NCBI GenBank assembly: GCA_942493235.1
Contig: OW818676.1
Location: forward strand, 2,170,001-2,234,000
Source: ENR-C587 sp942493235
GTDB taxonomy: Bacteria > Bacteroidota > Ignavibacteria > Kapaibacteriales > UBA2268
Reading direction: 5' to 3'
Length of the DNA stretch: 64,000 bases
Part shown: one piece after another, positions 28,642 to 37,922 of the stretch
Numbering within the stretch: position 1 is the first letter of the stretch
Layout of the letters: each line of letters begins with the position of its first letter
Notes under the pieces: generated by a model
Told to the model about the DNA's origin: nothing
Seen by the model: the letters and a program-made list of their open reading frames with translations, nothing else
Databases searched by the model: none
Program-made: the position numbers and the translations under genes

Positions 28642-30093
28642 TTATCGTATAATTGTCATTTTATTAGTTATAAATACATTGTCCGCTTCTAATGTATAAA
28701 AATATGTTCCCGGATATAATTCTGATATAATCTCTTCTAAAAATAATTCATGGGTTCCGCTTTCTTTAAATTCATCGATTAAAACAGAAAGTTCATTGCC
28801 ATATAAATCTCTTAATGTAATCTTTATTATTCCGTCTTTTGGCAAATAGTACTTAATAGTAGTATTTGTATTCACAGGATTAGGTTTTGGAGGGGTTAAT
28901 ACATACCCTGATACTCTTGCTCCTTCGTCATCGGGAGCAATTCCAATTGGAATTACACGTATTCTAACCTTTTTGGAAGTGTCGGCTCCGCAATGGTTAG
29001 AGACTATGCAATAGTATTCGCCCTCATCTGAAAGTTGAATTCTTCGGAAATATAATACTGTTTTATATAACGATTGGTATTCTGCACCGTTTTTAAACCA
29101 TTTATAATTTAAAGTTCCTCTATTAAATCCCTGAGCATATACATATAAATGCCCGACTTCTCTTCCGACCGGAAATTTATAGTTATCTCGCTGGTATTCC
29201 TGTACAATAGTCGGTTTACTATCAATATATAATTTTATAGTGTCGGAGCTAAGTTTAAAATTAAAATTCTTATCTGAAATTAAACAATGGAAATAACCCC
29301 AGTTATTGTCAGTCATAGAATCAATTGTATATTCTGTGGAATTTGCCCTCCAAATTGGCTGATAATCGTAATACCATTGATAGTATAATTTGGCGTTAGC
29401 ATTAGTCTCTACTACAATTTTAAGTGTTCTTTTTTCACCTATGCAAGCTGTGTCGTTTGGAGTTCTATATGTAATTCTTATTTTAAGGAAATCGAAGCCT
29501 GCTTTTTGAGACTCAATGGAGCCACATAATCCGTTAATTTTGCACCAATATTTTGGTAAAGTGTCTAATGGGTTAGTATTCGAAATAGTTAAGATTGATG
29601 TGTTGGTTCCAGAGTATTTTCCAACACTGTCACTTAGTATTTCTCTGTCTTTATACCATTGATATGTAGAATTGAAATCATCAGTATTAACAGTATTGGC
29701 TTTAACTTCAAATGAAACTTGGCAGCCAATTAAAGTATAAGTATTTTGTGGCTGTTCGATAATACTTGTACTGTTGTCGATATAGACCAATACGCCGCTT
29801 GAGAGTGAGGAATCCGAAGAATTCGACACATAGCACGAATAGACTCCGGAATTGTCATATTCCGCCGAGTTGATTATTAAATTAGGACTGTGCTCTCCTT
29901 CGATATTTTCCTCGTCCTTTTTCCATTGATAAGTCAGATTAGTACCCGACGCTTTGCATAATAATACTATTTCCTGACCGATACAATAGTGTCCTCCGCC
30001 GGAAATAGATTCAATTATAACTCCGCTCTCTTGTGAATAAGAGCAAACACAGGTAATTAAAAATAAAAAAATAGTAGTAGTAATTTTTTTCAT
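28642..30093 (-). CDS. secreted protein with tandem Ig-like domains and T9SS sorting domain
   Basis: 483 residues. The signal peptide is MKKITTTIFLFLITCVCSYS. About four immunoglobulin-like domains follow, with typical core patterns: C-x-A-S-G-x-N-L-x-Y-Q-W-K-K, DNSGVYSCYVSN, YWCKINGLCG and DEGEYYCIVSNHCG. The C-terminal 85 residues form a sorting domain (PKPNPVNTNTTIKYYLP to NKMTIIR). Ig-like repeats commonly present or space adhesive surfaces; no ligand can be inferred. It lies 78 bases upstream of the paralogue pair in the same direction and may be co-transcribed with paralogue 2. Confidence 0.87.
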   Translation of the reverse strand: MKKITTTIFLFLITCVCSYSQESGVIIESISGGGHYCIGQEIVLLCKASGTNLTYQWKKDEENIEGEHSPNLIINSAEYDNSGVYSCYVSNSSDSSLSSGVLVYIDNSTSIIEQPQNTYTLIGCQVSFEVKANTVNTDDFNSTYQWYKDREILSDSVGKYSGTNTSILTISNTNPLDTLPKYWCKINGLCGSIESQKAGFDFLKIRITYRTPNDTACIGEKRTLKIVVETNANAKLYYQWYYDYQPIWRANSTEYTIDSMTDNNWGYFHCLISDKNFNFKLSSDTIKLYIDSKPTIVQEYQRDNYKFPVGREVGHLYVYAQGFNRGTLNYKWFKNGAEYQSLYKTVLYFRRIQLSDEGEYYCIVSNHCGADTSKKVRIRVIPIGIAPDDEGARVSGYVLTPPKPNPVNTNTTIKYYLPKDGIIKITLRDLYGNELSVLIDEFKESGTHELFLEEIISELYPGTYFYTLEADNVFITNKMTIIR

Positions 30094-30812
30094 ATTTTTC
30101 TCTAATAGATGATAATTTTCTTTTTCATATAGATGCTCTTTTTCAAATTAAAAATATTAGTTTATTAGGATATTTATACTAAAAACTATTTTATCATAAT
30201 TGTTGATTTATAATAGTATCTATAATGACAATAAAAACAATAAAACGTCTCAAAATATTTTAATTATATTTAAAATAATAAAAAGCAATTATTATCAACC
30301 CCACCCAAACCCTACTCAAGGGTAGGGCTTTAAGCTTATAAATGTATAATAGGGGCTCTTAAATTTTGGGGTTCGGGGTACGGGGTTCGGGGTTTGGGGT
30401 TTGGGAATTGGCACGCCTCCTTACTATGCTCTGCGTAGTGCGGCTGGTGGCGGAAAATCTTTCAACCTCACCCAAACCCTCTCCAAAGGAGAGGGCTTAA
30501 AGATTGTATATTGATGATAGAGGTAACTGTTTAGTTGCTAATCTTCAAATTCCCCTCCAAAATGGAGGGGTGGCATCGCGAAGCGATGACGGGGTGGTTC
30601 TTGTTTCGGGGTTTGGGGTTCGGGGTACGGGGTACGGGGATAGGAATTAGGAATTGGGAATTTGTATGCCTCCTTACTACGCTCTGCGTAGTAAGGCTAT
30701 TCTTCCAACAGCGTTAGCTGTTGAATATTCGTAGAATGAAAGTGGCAACATACTCCCATATGACTTTCCAAAATTTGTCATTCTGAACGATTGAAGAATC
30801 TGGATAAAGATA
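30094..30812. repeat. composite intergenic repeat with G-quadruplex-type runs
   Basis: No gene. In order: AAACCCTACTCAAGGGTAGGG (about 30310); six G-runs separated by three bases (30368-30405); B-type hairpin (30411-30450); stem CCTCTCCAAAGGAGAGG (about 30478); C-type element with CCCCTCCAAAATGGAGGGG and CATCGCGAAGCGATG (30543-30601); five G-runs (30608-30639); B-type hairpin (30666-30697); CAACAGCGTTAGCTGTTG hairpin (30706-30723); and half of an A-type palindrome (30769-30810), ending 3 bases before the stop codon of the next gene. Confidence 0.85.
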
Positions 30813-33800
30813 TTAATCAAGACTGAGAATTTTGTAAATATAAATATAGTCTTTGCAGTAAATATATAAGAAATAAACTCCGCCATCTAAATTATTAATA
30901 TTGAGAATAGGAGAATAAAAATCAGATGAATAAAATTTCTCTTTGATTTCTTTGCCTGAAATATCGTAGAGTGCATATTTTTGATAGTAACTACAGTCCT
31001 GACTTATATTAATATTTACCTGTTTATTGTATGTAGTTATATTTCTTAAATGTTTGGTCGCGATTTTATCATCTACCGAATTAATTATGTTGATAATATC
31101 AGATGTATTACAGCATTTAGCTTTACAAATTTCTACCTGATAATTACCTGCTTCAATTATATCGAAATAATCATTATGCTCGGGTAAAATGCTGCCATTA
31201 TAATACCAATTATAGGTAATTCCGATAGTATCGTTTACTATTGCATAAAGTGTATTGCCAATTCTTGATACATTCGGTTTTTGGGATAATTCACCAAATT
31301 CAATATTTATTGTATCCGAATTAATTGTGCAGTTATTCTCTGATTTGTAAGTATAAAAATAGCTACCGTTGCTTGTGATTACAAGTGTATCTGAAGTAGT
31401 TGAATTATTCCAAGTGATTGGTTTGTAGTTAGTATTAGAGTAAATTCGTACAGTGTCGCCTAAGCAATATCTGTCTTTATCGGATAGTACATTATATTCA
31501 AGACTGTCTATTACAGTAATATTAACAGTGTCGCTGATTAATAAATCACCGTAGTCATTGACAGCTATTGCAAAGTACTGTCCGCTATACTTAGCAAAAA
31601 TGGCAGCAGTCGTCTCGCCGTTAGACCATTTAATAATATGTGAAGTATTAACACTAAGTTCGGTGCTGTCTCCGTAACAGATTTGAGTATTATTATAATT
31701 GATTTTTATTGAATCGCTGTGTAATTGGACTAAATCGGTTTTCCAAACGCCACGACCGAAAGTACCGGCAAATAGTTTTTTTGCCTTAGTATTAATATCT
31801 AATTCGCTGATTACTACATTTGGCATTGAATAACCGTATAATTGCCAGTCGTATAGTAGTGGGCTGTACCAAAATACTCCGATATCGGTTCCAATATATA
31901 AAATACTTTCAGTTCCCGGCTGATAAACTACACAGTTAACAGGAATATTTGGCAATGTACCCGAAATATTACTTATATAATTATTATCATTAATCTGCAT
32001 CACTTTAAGATTTTCTTCATAACCCGATAGAGTAAACCAAGCATTATAAGGATTATTCTCATTAATTGCAATGTAAGTAATGTATAATTCACCTTCATAT
32101 AGCTTATCCCAGCTTGAGCCTCCGTTAATAGTTCTATAGAGTTTATTCTGTTTTGATACGTAGATTACATTTGGATTAGATTTGGCAATGGCTATATGAT
32201 TAATATATATTTCGTCATCAAAATTTGAAATTTTTATCCAAGAATCTTTAGCTCCCGTAGATTTAGACATCCACACATCATAATAGCCCGCATAGACAAA
32301 ATTAATGCTATCGGGATGTGGTGCTATAGGAGTAATCCAAGATGATTTCTGCTTAGTATCTGATTCGTTTATACATAATCGCGTACTTACGCCATTAGAG
32401 TTTGAAAAGTAAACCGATCCGTTATTTAAACTGAAATAAAATTTTGATTTATTATTATCATTAAAGAAGCATTCTGTACCGTCTCCACCAAAAAAATGAG
32501 TCCAGGCTACGCCGTCGCACCTGAGTGAGCCGTTGTCCTGAGTACCGCAGATTAGATTATCGGCATCTTTAGATAATGATGATAGTCTATATACTTGAGA
32601 AATATTGAGACCGTAACTGATGTCTGTCCAAGTATTACCTGTATCGTTAGATATACTGATTCCTCCGTCGTTGCAGGAATATAATTTACCTGTTTGAGAA
32701 AACAGCATATCATGATGGTCTGCATGAACAAATGGGACTGAATTCTCGCCTGACCAATGAGAAATTATCTGCCAAGTATTTCCGTAATCATTAGATTTCC
32801 ATTGGTTAATACCACCGATATATACTGTGTTTTGATTATACATAGAGGGTAAAATACATAGGTCGTAGTTGCCCTGTCCACCGATTAATGAGCCGTTACC
32901 CGCAGTTCCGAGAATATTCGGCGTGTTAGAAACTAATTCCCAACTTTCGCCTGAATCATCAGATTTGTAAAAACCGAGAAATCCCCCATTATACCTATTT
33001 ACCGCAATTGCAAAAACTAAATTTGCATTTAATGAAGTTACTCCGATAGCAATTCTTGATGCCGAATCTAATTTTAATTTACAAACCCAGTCTATACCCT
33101 TATTGGTTGATTTGTATATTCCCCAACCGCTATTGTCTGCAAGTGCCGAATACATAATAGAAGGATTATAAGGCTTAAAAGTAATATCTTTTATATAGCA
33201 ATAGTTCATCGAAATTTGTGAACAGGTTGCAAATCCGTCTTCAGTATAAAACAATCCGTTTGATGTAGCTACAAAGACTTTGTTTTCATTGCTTGGGTCA
33301 ACAATTATTTTTGTGATTATAATTTTATTTTTATATTCGTACGGTAAATTAGCTATTTCCCAATTTTTCCCGCCGTCAGTTGATTTAATAACACCGAGAG
33401 AATAATTTCTTGATAGGGCGACACCGTCTGCATCACCGGTTGCTGCATAGATAATATTGGGATTTGACTTTGAGAATGCTATATCCGTGATGCCAATAGA
33501 TAAAAACTGAACAAAATTAACTGGTTCCCAATTATTACCTTCATTTGTCGAAACCCATAATCCTCCAGAAGCTGCTCCGGCAAATAGCTTTCTGAAATCA
33601 GTTGGGTCAACTGCCATACACGAAATTCTGCCTAATCCCGAAGACGGATAAGGTAGAATATTTTTAGGGACTATTGATGGACCGAGCGATGTCCAATTTT
33701 TATAGTTATAATTACTATTTAGTTTATTTTTGTATTTCTTAAAATTTTCATATATTGAAAAAGTGTTTGGGAAAGAATTATCTTTGTAGGTACGTTGCTC

Positions 33801-34004
33801 CCAGAAATCCTGCCATCTTTTAAAAGGTTTACTGCCATTACCCTTTGCTTTGGGTACAGTATTGAAATACTCATTTTTTGAATTTTGAATACTTCTAAAA
33901 TCCTCTACATCTTTAGGCTGATATTTATAAAAATTCTGAGCTAAAGATAAGGAAACACTAATACTTATTAATACTATACAAAATATTATTTTTTTGTAAA
34001 CCAT
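30813..34004 (-). CDS. secreted sortilin/Asp-box beta-propeller protein with Ig-like and T9SS sorting domains
   Basis: 1063 residues, signal peptide MVYKKIIFCIVLISISVSLSL. Residues about 110-740 contain at least seven Asp-box (BNR) motifs of the form S/T-x-D/N-x-G-x-x-W: STNEGNNW, STDGGKNW, STNKGIDW, SDDSGESW, SNDYGNTW, SNDTGNTW and TINGGSSW. This is typical of the VPS10/sortilin-type ten-bladed propellers found in FCB secreted proteins. Two Ig/PKD-like domains follow (ICYGDSTELSVNTSHIIKW; YCLGDTVRIYSN). A weak type A sorting domain is at the end (YALYDISGKEIKEKF to YKILSLD). The ATG lies inside the 3' end of accD: the two frames overlap by 19 bases. Confidence 0.87.
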   Translation of the reverse strand: MVYKKIIFCIVLISISVSLSLAQNFYKYQPKDVEDFRSIQNSKNEYFNTVPKAKGNGSKPFKRWQDFWEQRTYKDNSFPNTFSIYENFKKYKNKLNSNYNYKNWTSLGPSIVPKNILPYPSSGLGRISCMAVDPTDFRKLFAGAASGGLWVSTNEGNNWEPVNFVQFLSIGITDIAFSKSNPNIIYAATGDADGVALSRNYSLGVIKSTDGGKNWEIANLPYEYKNKIIITKIIVDPSNENKVFVATSNGLFYTEDGFATCSQISMNYCYIKDITFKPYNPSIMYSALADNSGWGIYKSTNKGIDWVCKLKLDSASRIAIGVTSLNANLVFAIAVNRYNGGFLGFYKSDDSGESWELVSNTPNILGTAGNGSLIGGQGNYDLCILPSMYNQNTVYIGGINQWKSNDYGNTWQIISHWSGENSVPFVHADHHDMLFSQTGKLYSCNDGGISISNDTGNTWTDISYGLNISQVYRLSSLSKDADNLICGTQDNGSLRCDGVAWTHFFGGDGTECFFNDNNKSKFYFSLNNGSVYFSNSNGVSTRLCINESDTKQKSSWITPIAPHPDSINFVYAGYYDVWMSKSTGAKDSWIKISNFDDEIYINHIAIAKSNPNVIYVSKQNKLYRTINGGSSWDKLYEGELYITYIAINENNPYNAWFTLSGYEENLKVMQINDNNYISNISGTLPNIPVNCVVYQPGTESILYIGTDIGVFWYSPLLYDWQLYGYSMPNVVISELDINTKAKKLFAGTFGRGVWKTDLVQLHSDSIKINYNNTQICYGDSTELSVNTSHIIKWSNGETTAAIFAKYSGQYFAIAVNDYGDLLISDTVNITVIDSLEYNVLSDKDRYCLGDTVRIYSNTNYKPITWNNSTTSDTLVITSNGSYFYTYKSENNCTINSDTINIEFGELSQKPNVSRIGNTLYAIVNDTIGITYNWYYNGSILPEHNDYFDIIEAGNYQVEICKAKCCNTSDIINIINSVDDKIATKHLRNITTYNKQVNINISQDCSYYQKYALYDISGKEIKEKFYSSDFYSPILNINNLDGGVYFLYIYCKDYIYIYKILSLD

Positions 34005-34828
34005 TTTATTGCATTATATAATTTGTCTTTTAATTCTTTTCTATGGGCAATTATGTCAATAAAGCCGTGCTCTAATAAAAATTCTGACTTTTGGAATCCG
34101 TCAGGTAGTTTTTTGCGTATAGTTTGTTCAATTACTCTCGGTCCGGCAAATGCTATTAAAGCTCCCGGTTCAGCTATTATTATGTCGCCCAGCATAGCAA
34201 ATGATGCACTAACTCCCCCTGTAGTCGGGTCAGTAAGTATTGAGATATACGGCAATCTATGCTCGGAAAGCTCCGTCAATACAGCGGATGTTTTTGCCAT
34301 CTGCATTAGCGATAGAGCTGCTTCTTGCATTCTGGCTCCACCTGATGCCGATACAGAAATAAATGTAGTTTTATTTTTGATAGCGTCTTTGCACGAACGA
34401 TAAAACTTTTCCCCAACTACAGAGCCCATTGAGCCGCCTATAAAATTGAAATTCATAGATGCAAAGGTAACATTTAATCCGTTAATCTTTCCATTTCCGG
34501 TAGTTAATGCATCAGCAGAATCAGTTTTTTGATAAGCATCGCTTAACCTATCGGTATATTTTTTTGTATCAACAAATTCTAATGGGTCGGAAGATTTTAT
34601 TTCACTGTGAGTTTCGGTAAAAGTACCTTCGTCAAAAATAATATTGATATATTCATTAGTACCGATTCTGAAATGATTAGTACACTTAGTACAAGTAAAC
34701 AAATTATCTTCTAATTGCTTTTTATAAATTACTTCATTGCATTTCGGGCATTTAGTCCATAATCCATCAGGCATTTCTTTTTGTTGATTGTCGTTTATAT
34801 TTTTACCAGCTCTTTTAAACCAAGCCAT
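33986..34828 (-). CDS. accD: acetyl-CoA carboxylase carboxyltransferase subunit beta
   Basis: 280 residues from the ATG at 34828 (MAWFKRAGKN), which has an AGGAAA site upstream; a longer frame starting at 34879 is less likely. It transfers the carboxyl group from biotin to acetyl-CoA to make malonyl-CoA for fatty-acid synthesis, as an alpha2beta2 complex with AccA. The zinc ribbon is intact: C27-x2-C30 and C46-x2-C49. The crotonase-like core shows SASGGARMQEAALSLMQMAK and DPTTGGVSASFAMLGD. It follows ftsW by 57 bases and overlaps the large secreted-protein gene by 19 bases, which suggests one transcript from ftsW through accD. accA is not in the window. Confidence 0.96.
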   Translation of the reverse strand: MAWFKRAGKNINDNQQKEMPDGLWTKCPKCNEVIYKKQLEDNLFTCTKCTNHFRIGTNEYINIIFDEGTFTETHSEIKSSDPLEFVDTKKYTDRLSDAYQKTDSADALTTGNGKINGLNVTFASMNFNFIGGSMGSVVGEKFYRSCKDAIKNKTTFISVSASGGARMQEAALSLMQMAKTSAVLTELSEHRLPYISILTDPTTGGVSASFAMLGDIIIAEPGALIAFAGPRVIEQTIRKKLPDGFQKSEFLLEHGFIDIIAHRKELKDKLYNAIKWFTKK

Positions 34829-34885
34829 TATGATATTTCCTGTAATATTATACAATTTTTTTATGTTATTTAATAACAACGAAAA

Positions 34886-36028
34886 CTATAGAGACTCATT
34901 AGACTCAGTTTTCTTTTTAAAAGGGAATACACCTGCCTGAGCAGAAATATTCAATAGTATTCCTATCGCAGCAGCATAAATAAATACTGCTGTACCGCCC
35001 CAACTTACAAATGGCATTGGAACGCCCGTATTTGGGAATAAACCGCAATTTACACCTGCATTGACCACTGCATAGAGGCAGAATGTGATTACTAAGCCTG
35101 AAGCAAGGAAATAGCCATACTCGTCGGGAGCATTTTTTATTATTTTTATACCACGCCAAATTATAAGTCCGAATACTAATAATATCAGGAATGCACCGAT
35201 AAATCCGTATTCCTCACCTATAATTGAATATATGAAATCGCCATAAGACTCCGGCAGAAACAAATTACTTTGTCGGCTCTGTCCGGCTCCTATACCAGAA
35301 ATCCCACCGTTGCCAAATGCTAAAATAGCTTGAGAAGACTGATAGCCATATTTATCAAAGCTTTCGCTCGAGCTCAATCCAAGAAATGCGAGAAAGCGAT
35401 TCATGCGGTATGATGCCGAAATAGCAAATATACCGGCGATTGAGAGCGAGCAGGCTCCGATAGCTCCGAGATGAATAATATTTACATTGCCAATAAACAT
35501 TAAGGATAACGCTATGGCATAAGTTACAAATGCAGTCGAAAAGTTCGGCTGAATTGCAATTAATCCCGCAATTAATCCGCTCCATATTAATAGTGGAAGC
35601 ATTCCGTATTTGAATGATTTGATATACTCTTGGCGTTCGGCAAGTAGGGTCGATAAATGAATTACTAATGCAAACTTAGCTAATTCCGAAGGTTGAAAAT
35701 TAAATGGTCCTATGTCTATCCAACGATAAACATTATTTACAGGAACTGATATTATGAACACTAATACTAAGGGAATTAATGCAAATATTATAAAATATTT
35801 GGAATATTTCTGATAAATATGATAATCGATTTTTGCAAATACAAATAAGAGTACCAGACCAATGGCAATTTTCGATAAGTGATTGAAAAACATTTTGTCG
35901 GCATCTCCGAATTTAATAGCCGAAATTTGAGCACTGGCACTAAAAACAAATGCAATACTAAAGAGCATTAATCCGATTACCGAAAGCAATATATACCAGT
36001 CTAAGTGTCCTTTTTTCGTAATTTCCAT
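34886..36028 (-). CDS. ftsW: FtsW/RodA-family peptidoglycan glycosyltransferase (SEDS)
   Basis: 380-residue inner-membrane protein with about ten transmembrane helices. It is of the SEDS family, which polymerises lipid II. It opens with HLDWYILLSVIGLMLFSIAF and contains YRWIDIGPFNFQPSELAKF, the SEDS core motif, and PESYGDFIYSIIGEEYG, plus NTGVPMPFVSWGGTA near the C-terminus. These fit FtsW best, although RodA cannot be fully excluded without an alignment. It is not in a dcw cluster but upstream of accD, an unusual place. A putative promoter lies 54 bases upstream. Confidence 0.88.
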   Translation of the reverse strand: MEITKKGHLDWYILLSVIGLMLFSIAFVFSASAQISAIKFGDADKMFFNHLSKIAIGLVLLFVFAKIDYHIYQKYSKYFIIFALIPLVLVFIISVPVNNVYRWIDIGPFNFQPSELAKFALVIHLSTLLAERQEYIKSFKYGMLPLLIWSGLIAGLIAIQPNFSTAFVTYAIALSLMFIGNVNIIHLGAIGACSLSIAGIFAISASYRMNRFLAFLGLSSSESFDKYGYQSSQAILAFGNGGISGIGAGQSRQSNLFLPESYGDFIYSIIGEEYGFIGAFLILLVFGLIIWRGIKIIKNAPDEYGYFLASGLVITFCLYAVVNAGVNCGLFPNTGVPMPFVSWGGTAVFIYAAAIGILLNISAQAGVFPFKKKTESNESL

Positions 36029-36081
36029 TTATATTTTTCCTAATTATTTACTTCGTTTCTTACTAATCCCATACTGAACTA

Positions 36082-36112
36082 CAAAAATAATTATTTATTC
36101 CATATAATTAAA
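36082..36112 (-). promoter_or_regulatory. putative promoter of ftsW-accD
   Basis: On the minus strand TATTTTTG (36082-36089) matches TAnnTTTG; TTTA lies 19 bases upstream (36109-36112), one base from TTTG. The position suits a leader of about 45 bases. Confidence 0.45.
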
Positions 36113-36254
36113 GGAAATTATAGAATATTATGAAAATTCCACTGAGTTGTTTTTATTTGCTATTCAAAATTATTCTCTGTAATCAACTCTCGGCATAAGC
36201 CCAATAGTTATTTCATTACTATCCCCAAATCCCAATCCCCAACCCCTAAACTGT

Positions 36255-37238
36255 TCAATAGTTGTTCAATGCGTCTTTTAATGCTTTAATTACTTCGTTT
36301 TTCAAAGACTCCGGTTCTTTAACCGTAATAGCTCTATTCCAATAGCATATCCAAGATATTAAATCGGGAGTAATAGGCACATTCATTTCTAATATCATAT
36401 TGTCTTTATAATAAGATATATTTTGAGTAATATGCCAAGTTCTGTTCTCGAAGTATTTGACAAAATTTGATTTGATTTTCAATTTTACTTTGGTAGGCAC
36501 TCCGTCAAAAACAGCGAACCGATTAAGCTGGAATTGATAATAATCAAATAATGGTTCTTTCTTATGTAGCTTATATGATTCATCTGTATTAATAATATTA
36601 TGGACAGTGAAGCTGACAAATTTTTTATAATCATTCCTAAAAGCAATTAAATACATTGTTCCCGAATACGAATAAATAGCTTTAGGAAATACTTCAACTG
36701 TTTTGCGTATTTCAACATCGGATTTTTCATACTCGATATTTATCCAAGTTTTTTCATTTATAAATTTTAGTAATCGCGATATTAGAAAATGTTTGTTGGA
36801 ATAATCATAGTTGCCTAATCGTTTATCCCAATAAAGCTCTTCTTCAAGGAAAGCTTCTCCCGGAGCATAATTTTCAATTTTGTTAGTCAGTGTAATTATG
36901 TCTTTCTCTATCGAAGTACCATGAAATGTATTTAGATATGCTTTTAGGGCATAGAAGGAAAGCATTTCATTGCTTGATATTTTTAGTGGGGCTTGGCTAT
37001 AGCTAAAGCTATCTATTCTTTTCCATAAATATTCTCGACCGTTTTTCTCTAATTCAATTTTTCCGTCCTGAGCAAGGATTTTTAAATCTCTTTGAATGGT
37101 TCTTAGAGACAAACCCGAATATTCTTCGGATAATTCAATCAGTAATTGATCTGAAGTATATGCATTTTGTCTATTAAATAATTCAAGTAGTTTAATAATT
37201 CTATGAGCTTGCTCGGAACTGCTTTTTTCTATTTTCAT
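36255..37238 (-). CDS. WYL-domain transcriptional regulator with N-terminal HTH
   Basis: 327 residues. A helix-turn-helix of the DeoR/HTH_11 kind is at residues 10-68 (LIELSEEYSGLSLRTIQRDL, then LEKNGREYLWKR). A WYL-type ligand-sensing domain lies at about 150-235, with a degenerate signature (TWINIEYEKSD, FPKAIYSYSGTMYLIAFR). A C-terminal WCX extension follows (FAVFDGVPTKVKLKIKS). WYL regulators often respond to nucleic-acid ligands or control defence and stress genes. No defence genes are adjacent, and its target is unknown. A G-rich repeat remnant on the minus strand (36222-36250) directly follows its stop codon. Confidence 0.85.
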   Translation of the reverse strand: MKIEKSSSEQAHRIIKLLELFNRQNAYTSDQLLIELSEEYSGLSLRTIQRDLKILAQDGKIELEKNGREYLWKRIDSFSYSQAPLKISSNEMLSFYALKAYLNTFHGTSIEKDIITLTNKIENYAPGEAFLEEELYWDKRLGNYDYSNKHFLISRLLKFINEKTWINIEYEKSDVEIRKTVEVFPKAIYSYSGTMYLIAFRNDYKKFVSFTVHNIINTDESYKLHKKEPLFDYYQFQLNRFAVFDGVPTKVKLKIKSNFVKYFENRTWHITQNISYYKDNMILEMNVPITPDLISWICYWNRAITVKEPESLKNEVIKALKDALNNY

Positions 37239-37355
37239 ATAAACACGTTTTTTATATAATAAATTACTAATTCATATTTTTTAAATTCATCAATACGAGA
37301 CTATACCTTTGGTATTGATGAGAATTATTTATAGCGATTTTTAAAAATGATATAA

Positions 37356-37922
37356 TTACCACCATTTATCAATATTGATTGGAGTGAATTCATTCATCTT
37401 TTTAATAAGAATTTCGGGTTCAGTTTCGCAAATAATTAAATCTTTATGCACGCGATGGATAAACCCTTCATTAACCGAATGATTAACAAATTGGAGTAAT
37501 AAATCATAGTATCCATTGATATTTAAAATACCGCAAGCTTTATTTATTATTTTAAGTTGATTCCAAGTAATTGCCTCAAAAAATTCTTCAAAAGTACCAT
37601 AACCGCCGGGCAAAGCAATAAAAGCCGAAGAAAGCTCGTTCATAATACTTTTTCTCTCGTGCATAGTCTCGACTATAATTAACTGGGTAATATCAAGCAT
37701 CTCAACTTTGTCTTTTAATTCATTGGTAATCACTCCGGTTACATGCCCTGAATTATCTATAGCACCGCGAGCTACTGCACCCATAAGCCCTATATTTGAA
37801 CCTCCGTAAACAAGATTAATCTTATTATTTGCTAATACTTTTCCCAAATTATAGGCAGCATTAATGTATTTACCCGAAATCTTTGTTGACGAACCGCACT
37901 GAACACAAATTGATTTTATCAT
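37356..37922 (-). CDS. LOG-family protein (TIGR00730-type Rossmann fold)
   Basis: 188 residues. Contains the family hallmark PGGYGTFEE (105-113) and the upstream R90-K91 pair of the nucleotide 5'-monophosphate phosphoribohydrolase (cytokinin-activating LOG) family; CVQCGSST and YGGSNIGLMG form the N-terminal nucleotide-binding part. Bacterial members hydrolyse nucleoside monophosphates such as AMP or modified AMP; the physiological substrate is open. Its start overlaps the stop of the acidic protein gene by 4 bases (ATGA), so both are co-translated. Confidence 0.93.
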   Translation of the reverse strand: MIKSICVQCGSSTKISGKYINAAYNLGKVLANNKINLVYGGSNIGLMGAVARGAIDNSGHVTGVITNELKDKVEMLDITQLIIVETMHERKSIMNELSSAFIALPGGYGTFEEFFEAITWNQLKIINKACGILNINGYYDLLLQFVNHSVNEGFIHRVHKDLIICETEPEILIKKMNEFTPINIDKWW

